Shown piece by piece: positions 20,721-32,027 of a DNA stretch of 64,000 nucleotides. The DNA is from Xanthostigma xanthostigma (lineage: Eukaryota > Arthropoda > Insecta > Raphidioptera > Raphidiidae): assembly GCA_963575645.1 (NCBI GenBank), contig OY754468.1, forward strand, positions 7,006,001 through 7,070,000. Reading direction: 5' to 3'. Both the position numbers and the translations under genes were made by a program. The first letter of the stretch is position 1, and every line of letters begins with the position of its first letter. The notes under the pieces are model-generated. The model saw nothing but the letters and a program-made list of their open reading frames with translations. It searched no databases and was not told the origin of the DNA.

Positions 20721-22111
20721 ATCACTAGTATGATCGATAGTTTTCAAGTAGTACTTATCGACTAATACAGAAAATATTTGTAACTACGTTATGATATATT
20801 TTCGGTGAGCAAGATTTTAATAGCTTGCTTGCTTGCATACCGCCACGTTGCATTGCCACTAAAAAAGTTATTATTTTTTATGGGTGTCGTTTAAAATAAT
20901 TATAGCCGAATACCTGCAATCATTTATGTTATCCAAATTGTAACTACGTTATGTAATCAATTTTATTATTCTGCTTTTGGTAGCAAAATTACTTAATTAA
21001 TTACAAGCCCCATAAAAAATTCACTCGTTAAAATATGTTTACGACTTTTTCAAGGAATTTGCTGGGAAGCAAAATGATCAATTAATTATCGGACAGATTT
21101 TAACGATGCAAATAAATTGAACTGCAATGATTTTTACAAAAGGAAACATTTCGCGAATTTAAATTTATTTTTAACATAAAAAAATAAAACCGGCAAGTAC
21201 GTGTTGGGGACACACATGATACGGTTACGTATGACGTATTTATGGATCGTAATCCGTGCTTGACAAATATAATACCCTAATCTGGAAATGCTTTAATGCA
21301 ATACTGTTTTGTAGATTAATTATTATGAATTAAAAATAAGTCGAGTATCTATGAGTTTGAGTTTAATAAATCCACTTTGAGGCCTCTCAAAAACCAAGTA
21401 ATCTTAATAAATATTGATATGAACACTAGTGACATCGGACGGTTTTTTTAAAGTTAATATAGTCGAGGTTATTGTCTCCCATATCCTGATTATAGGAATA
21501 AAATCGCAATCAAACCATTAGGGTGCAAATATATACTTCTGTCTTTTTTTAAGCTGTAAGCACTGACGTATCCAGGAGGGCAAAACAAGCACGGGGGATC
21601 CGGCTTAAGAAATTTCTAATTTTCCCCCTCCTGGGCCAAAAGCTGGGTACGCCCATGTTAACGTCATAGAAAAAGACACAGTTTTTGAAACAGAGATACT
21701 TTATTCAGATTGAATGCAAGTACATCAACCAATCCTATCATCGGAGAAATCAGGGAATTGCATCGAAGAAAGAGACGCAGATATATTTTCGATACGCTTT
21801 GTTACCTTCACTCACCGCACATTGAGTAGATAGACAATGATTTATATAGTAAATTATTAAATATATGTTGTCTCCGCTAGAAATATGACAGCCATATAAA
21901 AAATACTGCAAATAAAGATCAGCTGAACTCCTACAACTTGTTCAAAATAATTTTCGTTGGAATTGTATTTATAATACTCTTTATCACTCTTAGTGCTGTG
22001 GGGAGGAAAATTTTCCACTACATTTTTCTGGAACGTTTTCAATGTCAAAAATGCAATTTTTTAGAAAATTTTTATAGAACCTAATTGAACTTTAAAATTC
22101 AAATCTGATTA
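20721..22111. other. intergenic, nothing recognised
   Basis: No coding motif. 21560-21660 contains 'cgtatccaggagggcaaaac' and 'ccccctcctgggcc', a partly self-complementary scrap typical of transposon ends, but boundaries are unclear. Confidence 0.4.
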
Positions 22112-22235
22112 ACTCTTCAATATATAAAATTATCGACCAATTTTTCAGACAAATATGTTAACAAAAAATGTATTAATTATATTTTTTGTTAATATATTGT
22201 CTGAAAAATTAGTCGATAATTTTACTAATTGATCA
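22112..22235. repeat. PLE-type foldback
   Basis: 'aaaattatcgaccaattttt', 'cagacaaatatgttaac' and their inverted return around 22170. Confidence 0.65.
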
Positions 22236-23326
22236 TAATCATGAATGGAGTCAACACCATTGTTTACATTAAATGAATACACGGAATGTCACACAATGGA
22301 TGCAAAATATAATATATTTTATGTATCTAATATTAGTTACATATTGTCGTCATGAGATGTATCAAAGTTGCTGCAATCAAAACCAAAAATGTTGATCTAA
22401 TCAACTTATTTCATGCGAATGTCACATTATGTTTACAAAAACTATGCATCTAATGCATTCACAATTAGCTGCATTTTTCCGTCATCAGATGTATCATAAA
22501 TGCTACAAATTCAATTATGAATGTTGTCTTAAATGACCCAAAAAATTGCCACATTGTTGATACAGTATTCATTCAATACTTTTCTACATTTTCGGTGCTT
22601 ACATTACACTTTTCTGATGATGTCAATTTTATCTAAATCTCTCATATACTAATTTCGTCAAATAAAATACGTTCAATACTCTGTAAAATTTGGATAATTC
22701 ATTTTCATCATACTCATGAGTCTCATACTTGTCTATCTGGGGAACTTTCCACACTCTGTTTTATTAGTCAATTGTTGTACCATTTAAACAAAAACAGGTT
22801 ATAATTCTAATTTTGTAATCCACATGAATAAAATTAAGTCTGATTCTGTTTTACTTAACATTTGTCCTATTGTTTAAATTTGCAACTCATAGCAAGTCAA
22901 TTCATCCTATTTCAAAATAAAAGAGCACACAGAAAATGAATCACCCATTTCTCTTGTTATTTGAGGATAATGATGTAGTGGGCCCAAATTGAAACAGAAT
23001 ACGGACATACGGTGATGTCCGCCCTTTATAGATCTTTGTGATCTGTATAATATTTTCGTATGCAACAGTAAGTACAATTGCACATGCCTCAGTTGTTTGG
23101 ATATACCCCAAGGCCTGTCAGAAAGCGACAACTGTGCAATAGGCTATAGTACGTTGGGACAATTCGCTGGGGGGATCCGATCGTGACCTACGATATGGGA
23201 CGTTATTGATGCGAACCGGGTTGTTTATTCAACACTTTCAAATAGGGATGGGTAAAACAAATTTATTATGTATTTTACTATTCTATGTAACCATTAACAG
23301 GGAATTTATTTCGCTATATCATTAAA
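22236..23326. other. intergenic, unassigned
   Basis: A 74-codon minus frame at 22907-23131 is less AT-biased than its surroundings, but I recognise no domain. Not called as a gene. Confidence 0.35.
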
Positions 23327-23829
23327 CGATCCCGCACAAACCTTATAAAATTTGGTTCTCGGTTAAATTACTCGAAAATGTTTTTTTTTATAGATTAAAG
23401 GTCGCTAAGAAAAGGGCGCATAGCCTAAAAACCTATAGATTTTTAGCTACAGATGTGTTTAGCGAGATTTTAGATATAGAGATATCCATTGAATTTATAA
23501 ACATGTGCCAAATTGTTCAACTTTTGTGCTTTTTTTAGAAATAGAAAAATAGTCGAAAACTAGGTAATGTTGGAAGGTGTCACCCTGTATAAAATAATAA
23601 TGTCATATTCGGATTCAGCGCACACAATACTTTTAGAGCTTAGCATTGTGAATTAAATGGATATCCCTATATCTAAAATGTCGCTAAACATATCTGTAGC
23701 TAAAAATATATTGGTTTTTGGACTATGCGCCCATGGACACTTTTTCTTAGTGACCTTTAAACTATAAAATGAAACCATTTTCGATTAATTTAACTAAGAA
23801 CCATATCCCATAAGGTTTGTGCGGGGTCC
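23327..23829. mobile_element. TIR element family G, copy 1
   Basis: Ends 'cccgcacaaaccttataaaa'/'aaggtttgtgcggggtcc' are inverted, and longer subterminal inversion includes 'ttggttctcggttaaatt'. The second copy is at 47547-48039. Internal 'atatccctatatctaaaat' words are also mirrored. No ORF. Confidence 0.7.
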
Positions 23830-24425
23830 TTTGCAGTAATCACTTACTAGCATAGCTGGGCAATGTACATAGCCTAAGTTCTTGAAGCATGGAGCACTTT
23901 CATAAATGCCCAATTTATTCAAGCGACAAGCAATTTAATTTTCAAAAATGCTTGAGGACTTTAAAGTTCTGGTTTAAACAAACCAGAAATTGGTCTCTAT
24001 TATCAAATGAAATAAGAATTTTGAAAGATAAAAAAATGTTTTAACGCTTATTAAGCATTTAATGTGCTTTTTAAGCATGCTCAATAAGCTTGTTGATGCT
24101 TAATAAGCAATTATAATGCTTACGTGCTTAATAAGTAGCAAGTCTTTATGCGAGTGCTCTGAGAACCAAGCATCGAGATCTGTTCAACAAAACTAAGTTC
24201 TCAGCACTAGCTCTGCTTACTAGCAATGATAATTTAATTAATATTAAATAGAATAGACCGGTTTTCCGTACATTACCTATTCTATATCCATATTTTGTTT
24301 TACCAAAATGTCTACAGGCCTAAATTCTATTCAAATCTCAAAAAAGTTGGAAACATTTAACCAAAAAAATGCGCTGTTCCTTGGTTTAAACTATACAACT
24401 GCATACAATTGGAAATCAAACAAAT
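23830..24425. other. intergenic with a TGCTTAATAAGC-rich patch
   Basis: 24040-24135 repeats palindromic 'gcttattaagc'/'tgcttaataagc' words five to six times with drift. No gene. Confidence 0.5.
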
Positions 24426-24429
24426 TTAA

Positions 24430-25338
24430 GGGGAGGGTAAGGTTAATTCGTACAAAAAAAGGCACATTTTTGTGAATTTTTTGCCCCAACACAATTAAAA
24501 TCTATTTATTAAGACCAATGGTACATCAAAGTATAACATTTGAAGAATATTTTGTAAAATTTTCATGTAGAAATATTGAAAAATACGGCAATGGCAGCAA
24601 TTATTTGGAAGCGTCTCAGAAAAAAGTAGAATTGCGGTGCCCCTCATAACTCGGTGCTGGATCATCTGAAATTAGAAAGGAAATTTTCTTCGTTAGATAA
24701 TCGCTTTCTCCAGGTAACGCTGGAAGGGTTTTTGGAAATTTCAATTTTTCAATTTTTGGGGACACTGAAGTGAAAAACGCAATTTTTGCAAAAAAATCGG
24801 ACAATTTGTTATTATAAAATAAAATATATTGACAAATTTGAAAAAAACTCTCTAGCGTTACCTCGTAAATTATGTACAGAAGTAGTATTTAAAATTTCAA
24901 AAGAAGGTGCAGTAGTTTTGAAATTATGAGGGGCACCGACTTTGAAAACGTGGGATGTGGGAAAAACGTTTTAAACTTTAACACCAAAAAATTTAGAATA
25001 AAACGCATAAGCGAGTTTTATCGGCTTACCCCACACTGAATCATCGATGCCAGGTCCATAAAGGATGTTTTCATCATCCATAATGTCTAAAGCATCTTTT
25101 TGCTCCTGTCTCCGACGAATTCTGACTTCTTCCAGGTAACAACAGCGCGCTCGGACCGGGCAAGTAATTTCTGGTGCGCTGAGTCATGTTTGAGGCACGG
25201 TTGCTTAAACTGCTGTATCTTCGTTAGTTTTGTTCCGATCCGTCTCAAATTTTTACACAATATTTCTGAAAGGTTCTTCATTCAGAAAATCGAATAAAAA
25301 AAGAAAAAAACAAATTTTTTTAATACCTTACCCTTCCC
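24430..25338. mobile_element. TTAA-flanked TIR element (first)
   Basis: TTAA at 24426-24429 and 25339-25342, with ends GGGGAGGGTAAGG...CCTTACCCTTCCC. TTAA duplication is the piggyBac-type target, although the first bases differ from canonical piggyBac ends. Inside, an inverted pair 'ggtgcccctcataac'/'attatgaggggcacc' and an antisense exon-like stretch occur (see next entry). Confidence 0.6.
25030..25140 (-). pseudogene. exon-like open stretch inside the TTAA-flanked element
   Basis: The minus strand reads YLEEVRIRRRQEQKDAL, DIMDDENILYGPGIDDSVW and then 'ggtaagc', a good splice-donor context. The acidic/charged peptide looks protein-like but I recognise no family. It could be a remnant of an element-encoded protein or captured host exon. 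Confidence 0.25.
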
Positions 25339-25342
25339 TTAA

Positions 25343-25750
25343 ATCAATAAAATATCAGAAAAATACTCAGGAGGTCGTGTGATGGCAGAAAGTCTAAAGT
25401 TTTTTAGAATGTCTTCAACTAGCGACGACATTATTTTAGAGGTCGATAGTTTGAATATAAAACTTCGTTTACTTGATTTTATATTCATATTCTTTATCTA
25501 TATTTTTTAAGTATTTTAAGTCATCCAATTCCAGAAAAGGCTATAGGCAAGTTGGGTTAAAAATTTCAAAATATTTTGTTTTCATTAATTTACGTTTGAT
25601 GTATAATTATTATTTTTTTTTTGTTCCAGGTGAGTGTCAATATTTTTCCAGTGCAGTGTTGGTAAAGTCTTAAATATTTTAATTTCTTAAGAAAAACATT
25701 TAGACTTAGTAAGTTTTCAATTTGATAAAACAACCGTATTATGTTCTATA
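25343..25750. other. intergenic, nothing recognised
   Basis: A 66-codon frame at 25473-25673 is AT-driven with no motif. Confidence 0.4.
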
Positions 25751-26091
25751 CTAGCGGGTCCCGCCCGGTTTCACCCGGGTGCAAAAGAACGAATGGGGGG
25801 AGGGACATGAGTACACACGTTCATCTTAGTTTACCAAAATGAATGTTGTATCGAAATTTCATAATGATCGGAGTTACCGTTCAAAAGTTTTTTTCGGACG
25901 GACACATTTTGAGTTACATTTTGCAACATTTTTCATTGATGCTCCGCTCCTATTGCTCGCAGCGTGATATTATATAGCCTATAGCCTTCCTCGATAAATG
26001 GGCTATCCAACAAAAACATTTTCAATTCAAACCAGTAGTTCCTGAGATTAGCGCGTTCAACCAAACAAACAAACAAACTCTTCAGCTTTAT
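25751..26091 (+). repeat. CTAGCGG repeat, short form
   Basis: 'ctagcgggtcccgcccggtt' to 'aactcttcagcttta', cut at its 3' end by a PLE block. Lacks the tRNA-bearing middle. Confidence 0.7.
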
Positions 26092-26265
26092 TCAAATCTT
26101 TGATTAACGTCTGATAAGAACTCTTCAATAAATAAAATTATCGAACAATTTTTCAGACAAATATATTAACAAAAAATATATATAAATTCAATACATTAAC
26201 ATTTCGGTTGGGATTTGGATCTTCTTCAGAACTGATCTAAAAAATATAAAAATTAATTAATAATT
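26092..26265. repeat. PLE-type terminal repeat fragment
   Basis: 'gattaacgtctgataagaac', 'aaaattatcgaacaattt' and, on minus, 'ctgaagaagatccaaatccc' + 'aaccgaaatgttaatg', the same hammerhead-like arrangement as 20326. Confidence 0.5.
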
Positions 26266-26477
26266 AGTTTTTGATAAAATTCGCTTAAAGTTTTTTAATA
26301 TCGAAAATAATTATGAGTTATCATAGTTTGATTAAACTGAAATAATATTGTGGGGCACATTTAATAGAAAATTTTCATTTTGCTCGAGATTGGAGCTTTC
26401 GACTGTCTTCTTCGACCATAATGTAACTATAAATGCTCTCCACGATTTTATTTTAGTTTAATCAAAGCTCATAATAA

Positions 26478-27035
26478 TTTTCTAGTTTTAGTACATCATT
26501 GATTGTACAATAAAACCATTTAACTTAAAACGCTTTTTTTACCTATTTTATTTTTAAGTTTTTGGTGTGCTTTAAACCGAATTTCGGCTTCAGTCTCAGT
26601 TTCGATCGAAACCGAAATTTCATGTTTTCGTGGGAGAAATAAAGTTAACACTATCATAGCCAGTCTTTTTTTTCAATCTATCGCATATTAATCATTGGGC
26701 TTCTAATATTTTAACTAATCATTAACTTTAGGAGGCATAAAAGACACATCGTCCGTAACTGCATCGAACATGTCTGAGTTCAGCGCGAAGCCTCCCGAAT
26801 GTAGTTTCGGCCGTATGGCAGCCGAAACTATTTTTTTTTTGCCGAAACTAAGTCGAAGCCGAAAGCTGGATCGGACACTAGTGGCATGCTTTATTAAAAT
26901 TTTGATTTGCATCCGATTGAAAGGCGGACCAGTCAGTTAGTCAATAATCAAAATTTTCTAGTTTTTAGTACATCATCCATTGTACAATAAAACCGTTTAA
27001 CTTAAAAAGCTTAAGTACTTAGCTATTTTTTATAA
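26478..27035. repeat. direct repeat pair bracketing a 'ccgaaac'-rich insert
   Basis: 'tagtacatcattgattgtac' + 'aataaaaccatttaactt' at 26485-26530 recurs at 26966-27005. Between them are multiple 'cgaaac/gtttcgg' words (26575-26620, 26805-26870). Possibly an insertion between duplicated flanks. Confidence 0.5.
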
Positions 27036-27524
27036 AATAAAGTTTTTAAGTGTAAATAAATTAAAACGTTTAGAATAAACCCGATGCCTTTTGACCGCAG
27101 CTTACATCAAGAGATAAGCAGTTTAAGATGATAAATTAGCTGTTCATTTAAAACCATTTCGCGGTTAAACTGGCGTAAACCGCGACCGTGGCTTGTTCAC
27201 TGTTTAGCCCAGCTCAAAAGTGTACGTACTCTAGACACGATACACACCCTTTGATGTTTAAACACACTCAATACTTACGTCCCACTGGGTTTTCTTCTAC
27301 TTTGGTGTGCGACTTCCGTGCTGTTTCCTGTGATTTGTATGATGTTTGAAAACACATAAATGTCAGAGGGATATGTTTAAAGAGAAAATGTCGACTGATA
27401 AAGTGAACGTTTGATATTGTATTTCTTTTGTTGTGCAAGACAGCATTGTTCATCCATTGTTTGCGACAAAACTATATTTGAATAGTGTTACGAAAATATC
27501 GATCGTAATTCTATAAAAATAGGT
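27036..27524. other. intergenic, nothing recognised
   Basis: No supported feature. Confidence 0.4.
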
Positions 27525-27775
27525 TCAATAACTAAAACCCGACTACTAAAAATTTTAAACAAGAAAATATTCTTATTTGAGGATAGCCGTGGTCATATGC
27601 CACCTACCCTAACAAAACATTACGTTTTAACAGTAGTAAGTGATCATAAACTCTAAGGCAAAGTGCATCACCCTATACATCTAGAGGAGGAGCCTCATAT
27701 ATATGAGATGGCATACGACCGCGGCTATCCTCAGATGAGAATATTTTCTTGTTAAATACTTTTCCTTGAAGGGGA
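27525..27775. mobile_element. TIR element family I, copy 1
   Basis: Left 'gaggatagccgtggtcatat' and right 'catacgaccgcggctatcct' are inverted, with outer 'gaaaatattctta'/'tgagaatattttc'. Copy 2 is at 57695-58745, split by an LTR. No ORF. Confidence 0.7.
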
Positions 27776-27829
27776 ACATATATTTAATGCCGGCCAAATC
27801 ATAAAATTAGACAAAAATTCAACTGTGTG

Positions 27830-27903
27830 TCATTGTTAAAATGACGAGCCGTTTGTTGTCTCACGAAATCCTTTGTCCTCCCAACAGGGAGCGTGTAACA
27901 ATA
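27830..27903. repeat. LTR-end-like fragment
   Basis: 'gtcctcccaacagggagcgt' + 'gtaacaat', parallel to 14148-14180. Confidence 0.4.
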
Positions 27904-29732
27904 TGTATTATTTAGATTTGTTCTTAACATGGTGCAAAATACCCTATTCTCCTGAAAACCAAAAAAACAAAAACGAAAAGAAAGGAAGTTTTGATTTTCT
28001 TGACACTGATAAATAGTTTTGACAGACCAAATTTTGCTAACATATTTAAATGGTTAATCTTCTAAGTAATTAAATTAAGATTTTTTATTAAAACTGTGTT
28101 CACACTTGTATGAAAATGACATTGAATTTCTCATGTTATGAACACAACGAAAAGTGAAAACAAAGTTCATAATATATACCTACACAGAAAACCGAAAGCT
28201 TGCGTGTAGCGACCACAGACTTTCTTACTGTTAACAAGGCAGACTTGATTCTAATCTCATTTACCATTTCGTGTTCCCTTTATTACAAGCTTCATTCATG
28301 TAATGACAAAACTCGTTATAAGGGAGATTTCTAGTGTAGAAGCTTATTTTTGGTAACTATTTTCTAAATTTTTTCTGGAAAAAGTAAAATAAATAAAATG
28401 AAGAGGTAAAATAATTCTAAAATATTCAAAATATTCCCGCCGCTACAGGTATTTGTTTGCGCGCGCGCGTCGTCTGAAAAGGGGCGTTTTCTCTCTGTTG
28501 TGTTAATCAGCTGACTTGTGCTCTTGCTATCCCCTCCTATTTTCGTCGCAAGATGCAATCGACGAAACTGGACTGCTGTATGACCACGGCATTGATTCGG
28601 ACTGTTAAGATTTTTTTAAAGTTATTACCAAAATAAACCGTTTTTTTAAAATGGCTTTTTATTAAAATACCATTTTTCGATATAGCGGGCACTCTCCAGA
28701 GCGTAAAAAATAGTTAGTGGCGTAACTAGTAGTCTAAGTCATTCATCGCGCTGACAGGTCATGACTTAGCCTACAAGTTACGCCCATAATTTTATTCAAC
28801 AATTGCGCGTTATTCGTGTTTTATTTATTGTTATTAATGAGATGTTGTAAATATCTATTTATTTCTTTATAAAAAAAAACTGTCAATACTAACAGCACCA
28901 AACAGCACGATTCAATGTTTTGGTTTGAGGTTAGCCGGTTATGAATAAACTCCATGTCGAAAACATTCGCCCTCTCAATTTTAGCCTCAATGGGTAACAA
29001 CGGAGTTGTTGTTACCTACTATTTCGTTACGACTCAGAAAATAGTTACGTTTATTTTCATTACTCCACAATGGCCGAGCTAGTAGGAATCTTCATTGAGT
29101 TATGACAAGTAATTGTCACCAGTCGGTAAATGGCTATTTAGGGTTCGGTTTTTAGGCATGATAAAACATGAATAACGCGCATGAGTTGAATAAAAGATAT
29201 TTTTATGCGGTGTTCGCCAAACGACTTTAAAAAAACCTTCTTCTCGTGTGAACCACTAAAATTTGATATTTTGTTCTCGCAAATAGTTTTTAAGTCGTCG
29301 TAGAGATGAAAGAAACTCATTTTTTTTAAATTTCAGTTTCCTAAAATTTTTGGTTCACTCTGAGTAAAAATATTCGTAATTTTTTTGTTTAAGTGCCGTT
29401 GGAGAAGAAGAGCTAGAGTGCTCGCCATCCGACCCCTTTTTTTCGCTTAAGTTACAAGATTGTCGGTACCGAGCTACTCAGTGGAGCAAATTGATTTTTT
29501 CAAAAAAGGAATAATACCTGAATTAGTTTAAAAATAACCCTTAATATGAAAATGCTCAGTTTTATAAGTCACAATGAATTTTCAAAAACACCCTTCATTT
29601 TGACCCTTCTTAAGCGTTGCAAACACCTATTAAATCGTACATAGAATGCTAAAATCATAAATTGCCGTAGTCGGGTAAAAAGAGATGTTTTTTCAACGCA
29701 GATTAAAACTAGTGGAATACAATTAAGCAAAC
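27904..29732. other. intergenic, mostly unassigned
   Basis: Includes a (GC)n run 'gcgcgcgcgcg' near 28460 and a small TIR pair 'gtggcgtaactagtag'/'ctacaagttacgccca' bounding 28716-28788. Otherwise no gene or known repeat was recognised. Confidence 0.4.
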
Positions 29733-30229
29733 TAGTGATGTGTCGCTCCTGAGTTGGTCATTCATAATGAACGACTCCTTTCTCGGGCGGAGCGAATAGC
29801 TCTTTTTTGTGAATGACTCACTACGAGCGCCATTGCTCTGTGCTGAACTATTCTGTACTGTTGCATTCGCACATTTGCAGAGCGCACACAGCACAGGGCA
29901 CAGAGACACTAGTGAACTTTGCACGTACGGAGTAAGGCGCGATTCCCACTATACGTAACATCACCGTCACGTCTCCGCACCGTCACCGTCACGATAAATA
30001 TTCTTACGTTGCAAGCAATGAACATAATCACACTATCAGTTACGTCCACTTCCCGTCGCCATCACCTCCGTCGGCGATTACTTCGAGAGAATATTTTACG
30101 TGTCGGTGCTTGTCGGTGCGTAGACTGTACTTTCGTATTACGTATAGTGTGCATTGGCTGACGGTCTGTTTACGTACGTTTGATATTTCAAGTTTGAAAA
30201 TATCTGCTTGTTTGTAAAATTAATTAAAT

Positions 30230-30406
30230 ATGAGTGAAGAAGAAAGCCTTGACCAAAACGAACTTTTAATAGAAGAAGTAAGAAAATATGAAGATCTATA
30301 TAACATGGCCTCAAAAAATTATTGTAACGACATCTATAAGGAAAAAATTCATCATCTTCTAATGCCGAAAACAATGTGTGATATTCGCCCTCGTCCTTCC
30401 TTTTAA
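30230..30406 (+). pseudogene. Harbinger accessory (MADF-domain) protein, N-terminal stub
   Basis: ATG at 30230 opens a 58-codon frame: MSEEESLDQNELLIEEVRKY, then EDLYNMASKNYCNDIYK. 'LLIEEVRKYEDLYN' is the first helix region of an MADF (Myb/SANT-like) domain. In autonomous Harbinger elements this DNA-binding partner works with the transposase. After about codon 37 the frame crosses the deletion junction and merely reads antisense through the transposase stub, so the domain is truncated and probably non-functional. Confidence 0.65.
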
Positions 30407-30518
30407 GAAATATATCATGCACCCATATTTGCCTTTTCTTCTTTACTTTAAACTTTTCTTCTTCCATGTTCAGAATAAGCGCAATTAGTCCAAGCTCTTC
30501 ATTTGTAAATTCACTCAT
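30342..30518 (-). pseudogene. HARBI1-like (PIF/Harbinger) transposase, N-terminal stub
   Basis: The minus strand starts MSEFTNEELGLIALILNMEE and continues KKKRQIWVHDIFLKRKDEGE and YHTLFSALEDDEFF. The 'WVHDIFLKRKDEGEYHTL...L..DDEFF' pattern is the N-terminus of insect HARBI1-type Harbinger transposases, just before the DDE nuclease domain. The frame stays open to 30138, but the residues after ~59 (from 'PYRCRYNN') are unrelated sequence beyond the deletion junction. No catalytic residues remain. Confidence 0.75.
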
Positions 30519-31036
30519 GTTCGAATTTTCACTACGGGCAGACAGAAAACTGACTGCTGCTTGCCGGCTAGGTATGAATAGAGGTCATATTTTCGGTTCG
30601 GTGACGGTGCGGAGACATGACGGTGACATTACGTATAGTGGGAATCGCGCCTTATCTTTGCTGAGTCGTTTAATGTTGAATAACACACTTTTTACAGTGA
30701 CTTAAATCATTCACATTGACGTCGTTGACAAAGATATAATATTGTAACAATAAACAGTATTATTGTTAAGCTTTTATTACAGTTTATAGTTTATCATGCC
30801 AATAATATAAGATCAGAATCATATTAAAATGAGCTCAGAGATGAGTGTGTATTGTGCTGTGCAATGCTAAGTGACTCCTGAGCATGGATGACAGTTCACA
30901 CCTCTGCAGTCTGCACTCTTGTGTAGTGCGTACTGTCTGGTGTCGCTCCTTTGAACGACTCCCTCTGAGCGACTCTTTTTAGTAAGCGGAGCCAGCTCCC
31001 AATAAAGAGTCATGTGGACACATCACTAAAGCAAAC

Positions 31037-31437
31037 GGAAAGCGGTACAATACGATAAAAGTTCGTGTTCTGTCGAGTTTTGTGTAATTTAAAACTTGGA
31101 ACACAACTGTGTCGCAATGTTATGACAGTTTCTGAAAACTTTTTACGGTTCTTATATTAAATTCTGTATCGTGAGATTTTTTTCGAGATATTGTTCAACC
31201 TAATTAACTCTGTTGGCGGTAGTGTACTTCTATATACTAGTATAGAAAACATTTAGCTTATCACATTCAATTAGAACAATAATTGTTGCCAACAGATTTT
31301 AACAGAAATACAGTGTAAACTCTATATAGCGACACTCAAGGAACTGTATACTTTGTGACGTTATTGAGAGTTGTTAAACGGAGAGAAGAAATAATCCATG
31401 ATCTGTCTTTTAGAATATTTATTTTTATTTATAAGGA
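31037..31437. other. intergenic with pogo-like end at 31311-31405
   Basis: 'cagtgtaaactctatatagc' + 'gacactcaaggaactgtata' + 'ctttgtgacgttattg' is the inverted match of 13848-13905, i.e. one end of the same pogo-like family. The rest is unassigned. Confidence 0.5.
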
Positions 31438-32027
31438 ACTAGCGGTCCCGTCCGGTTTCACTCGGGTGTAAAAGAACGAAAAGGGAGGAACATGAGTACA
31501 CACATTCATCTTAGTTTACCGAAATGAATGCTGTGTCCAAATTTCATGATGATCGGAGTTACCGTTCAAAAGTTTTTGTCGATAAAAAGCAGTATTTATA
31601 CTTTTTTTAACTAATATTTTTTTTTTTTAAATAATTAAATAAAATTAAAATAAATTTAAATGTAAGCCTTAGAAGAAAGCAATGTAGAAAATAAAAAAAA
31701 TATATTCGCCCAACGTGGGGCTCGAACCTACGACCCTGATATTGACAGTCGCATGCTCTACCGATTGAGCCACCTGGGGTTGTGTACTCAGAATGCTAAT
31801 ATGAGTATATCTAGTTAGTACATTTCACATTAATAGAAGCTTATTTTTGAGATACATTTTGCAACATTTTTCAATAATGCTCCGCTCCTAATCGTCGTAG
31901 CATAATATTATATAGCCTATAACCTTCCTCGATAAATCGACTATCCAAAAAAAAAAATTCTTTAGTTCCTGAGATTAGCGCGTTCAAACAAACAAACTCT
32001 TCAGCTTTATATATTGGTATAGATATG
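31438..32027 (+). repeat. CTAGCGG repeat, long form carrying a tRNA-like unit
   Basis: 'ctagcggtcccgtccggttt' to 'cttcagctttatatattggt'. Same long architecture as 17733-18357, with the tRNA-like unit antisense at 31707-31779 and the flank 'gccttagaagaaagcaatgt'. Confidence 0.75.
31707..31779 (-). tRNA. tRNA-Lys-derived sequence inside a repeat
   Basis: The minus strand reads a 73-nt cloverleaf-like unit: D-arm 'tggctcaatcggtagagc', 'agggtc' variable region, T-arm 'aggttcgagccccac', 3' end 'gttgggcg' as in tRNA-Lys. The loop CTGTCAA now shows GTC at the anticodon position. Anticodon stem and acceptor are imperfect; probably a pseudogene/SINE-like module. Confidence 0.55.

Larger units (their letters stand above)
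29936..30651. mobile_element. PIF/Harbinger element, internally deleted
   Basis: ~45-bp TIRs start GGCGCGATTCCCACTATACG and include 'gtctccgcacc'. The flanks are TAA (left) and TTA (right), of the Harbinger TWA type with one mismatch. The interior keeps the 5' parts of two convergent genes: an MADF-like protein on + and a HARBI1-like transposase on -, fused near 30340 by a deletion. Nested inside a hAT element. Confidence 0.8.
29733..31028 (+). mobile_element. hAT-type element, family 'TAGTGATGTGTCGC', copy 1
   Basis: Ends TAGTGATGTGTCGCTCC...GGACACATCACTA with a perfect 8-bp duplication AAGCAAAC (29725-29732 and 31029-31036). No hAT transposase. Contains a nested Harbinger derivative (29936-30651). 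Other copies at 34513-35106 (inverted) and 39752-40279. Comparison with those copies shows the uninterrupted sequence reads 'cggagttat...ttgctgag'. Confidence 0.85.

Noticed and set aside
22907..23131. 74-codon minus frame beginning MSLSDRPWGISKQLRH
   Set aside because: Composition looks somewhat coding, but I could not tie it to any family, and there is no flanking support. A translated search would decide it.
26478..27035. Direct repeats considered as a small LTR pair
   Set aside because: The repeats are only ~70 bp, do not start TG or end CA, and show no primer-binding site, so a simple duplication is more likely.
30138..30341. C-terminal half of the 126-codon minus frame in the Harbinger element
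   Set aside because: Beyond residue ~59 the frame has crossed the deletion junction into DNA whose opposite strand encodes the MADF-like stub; it is not transposase.
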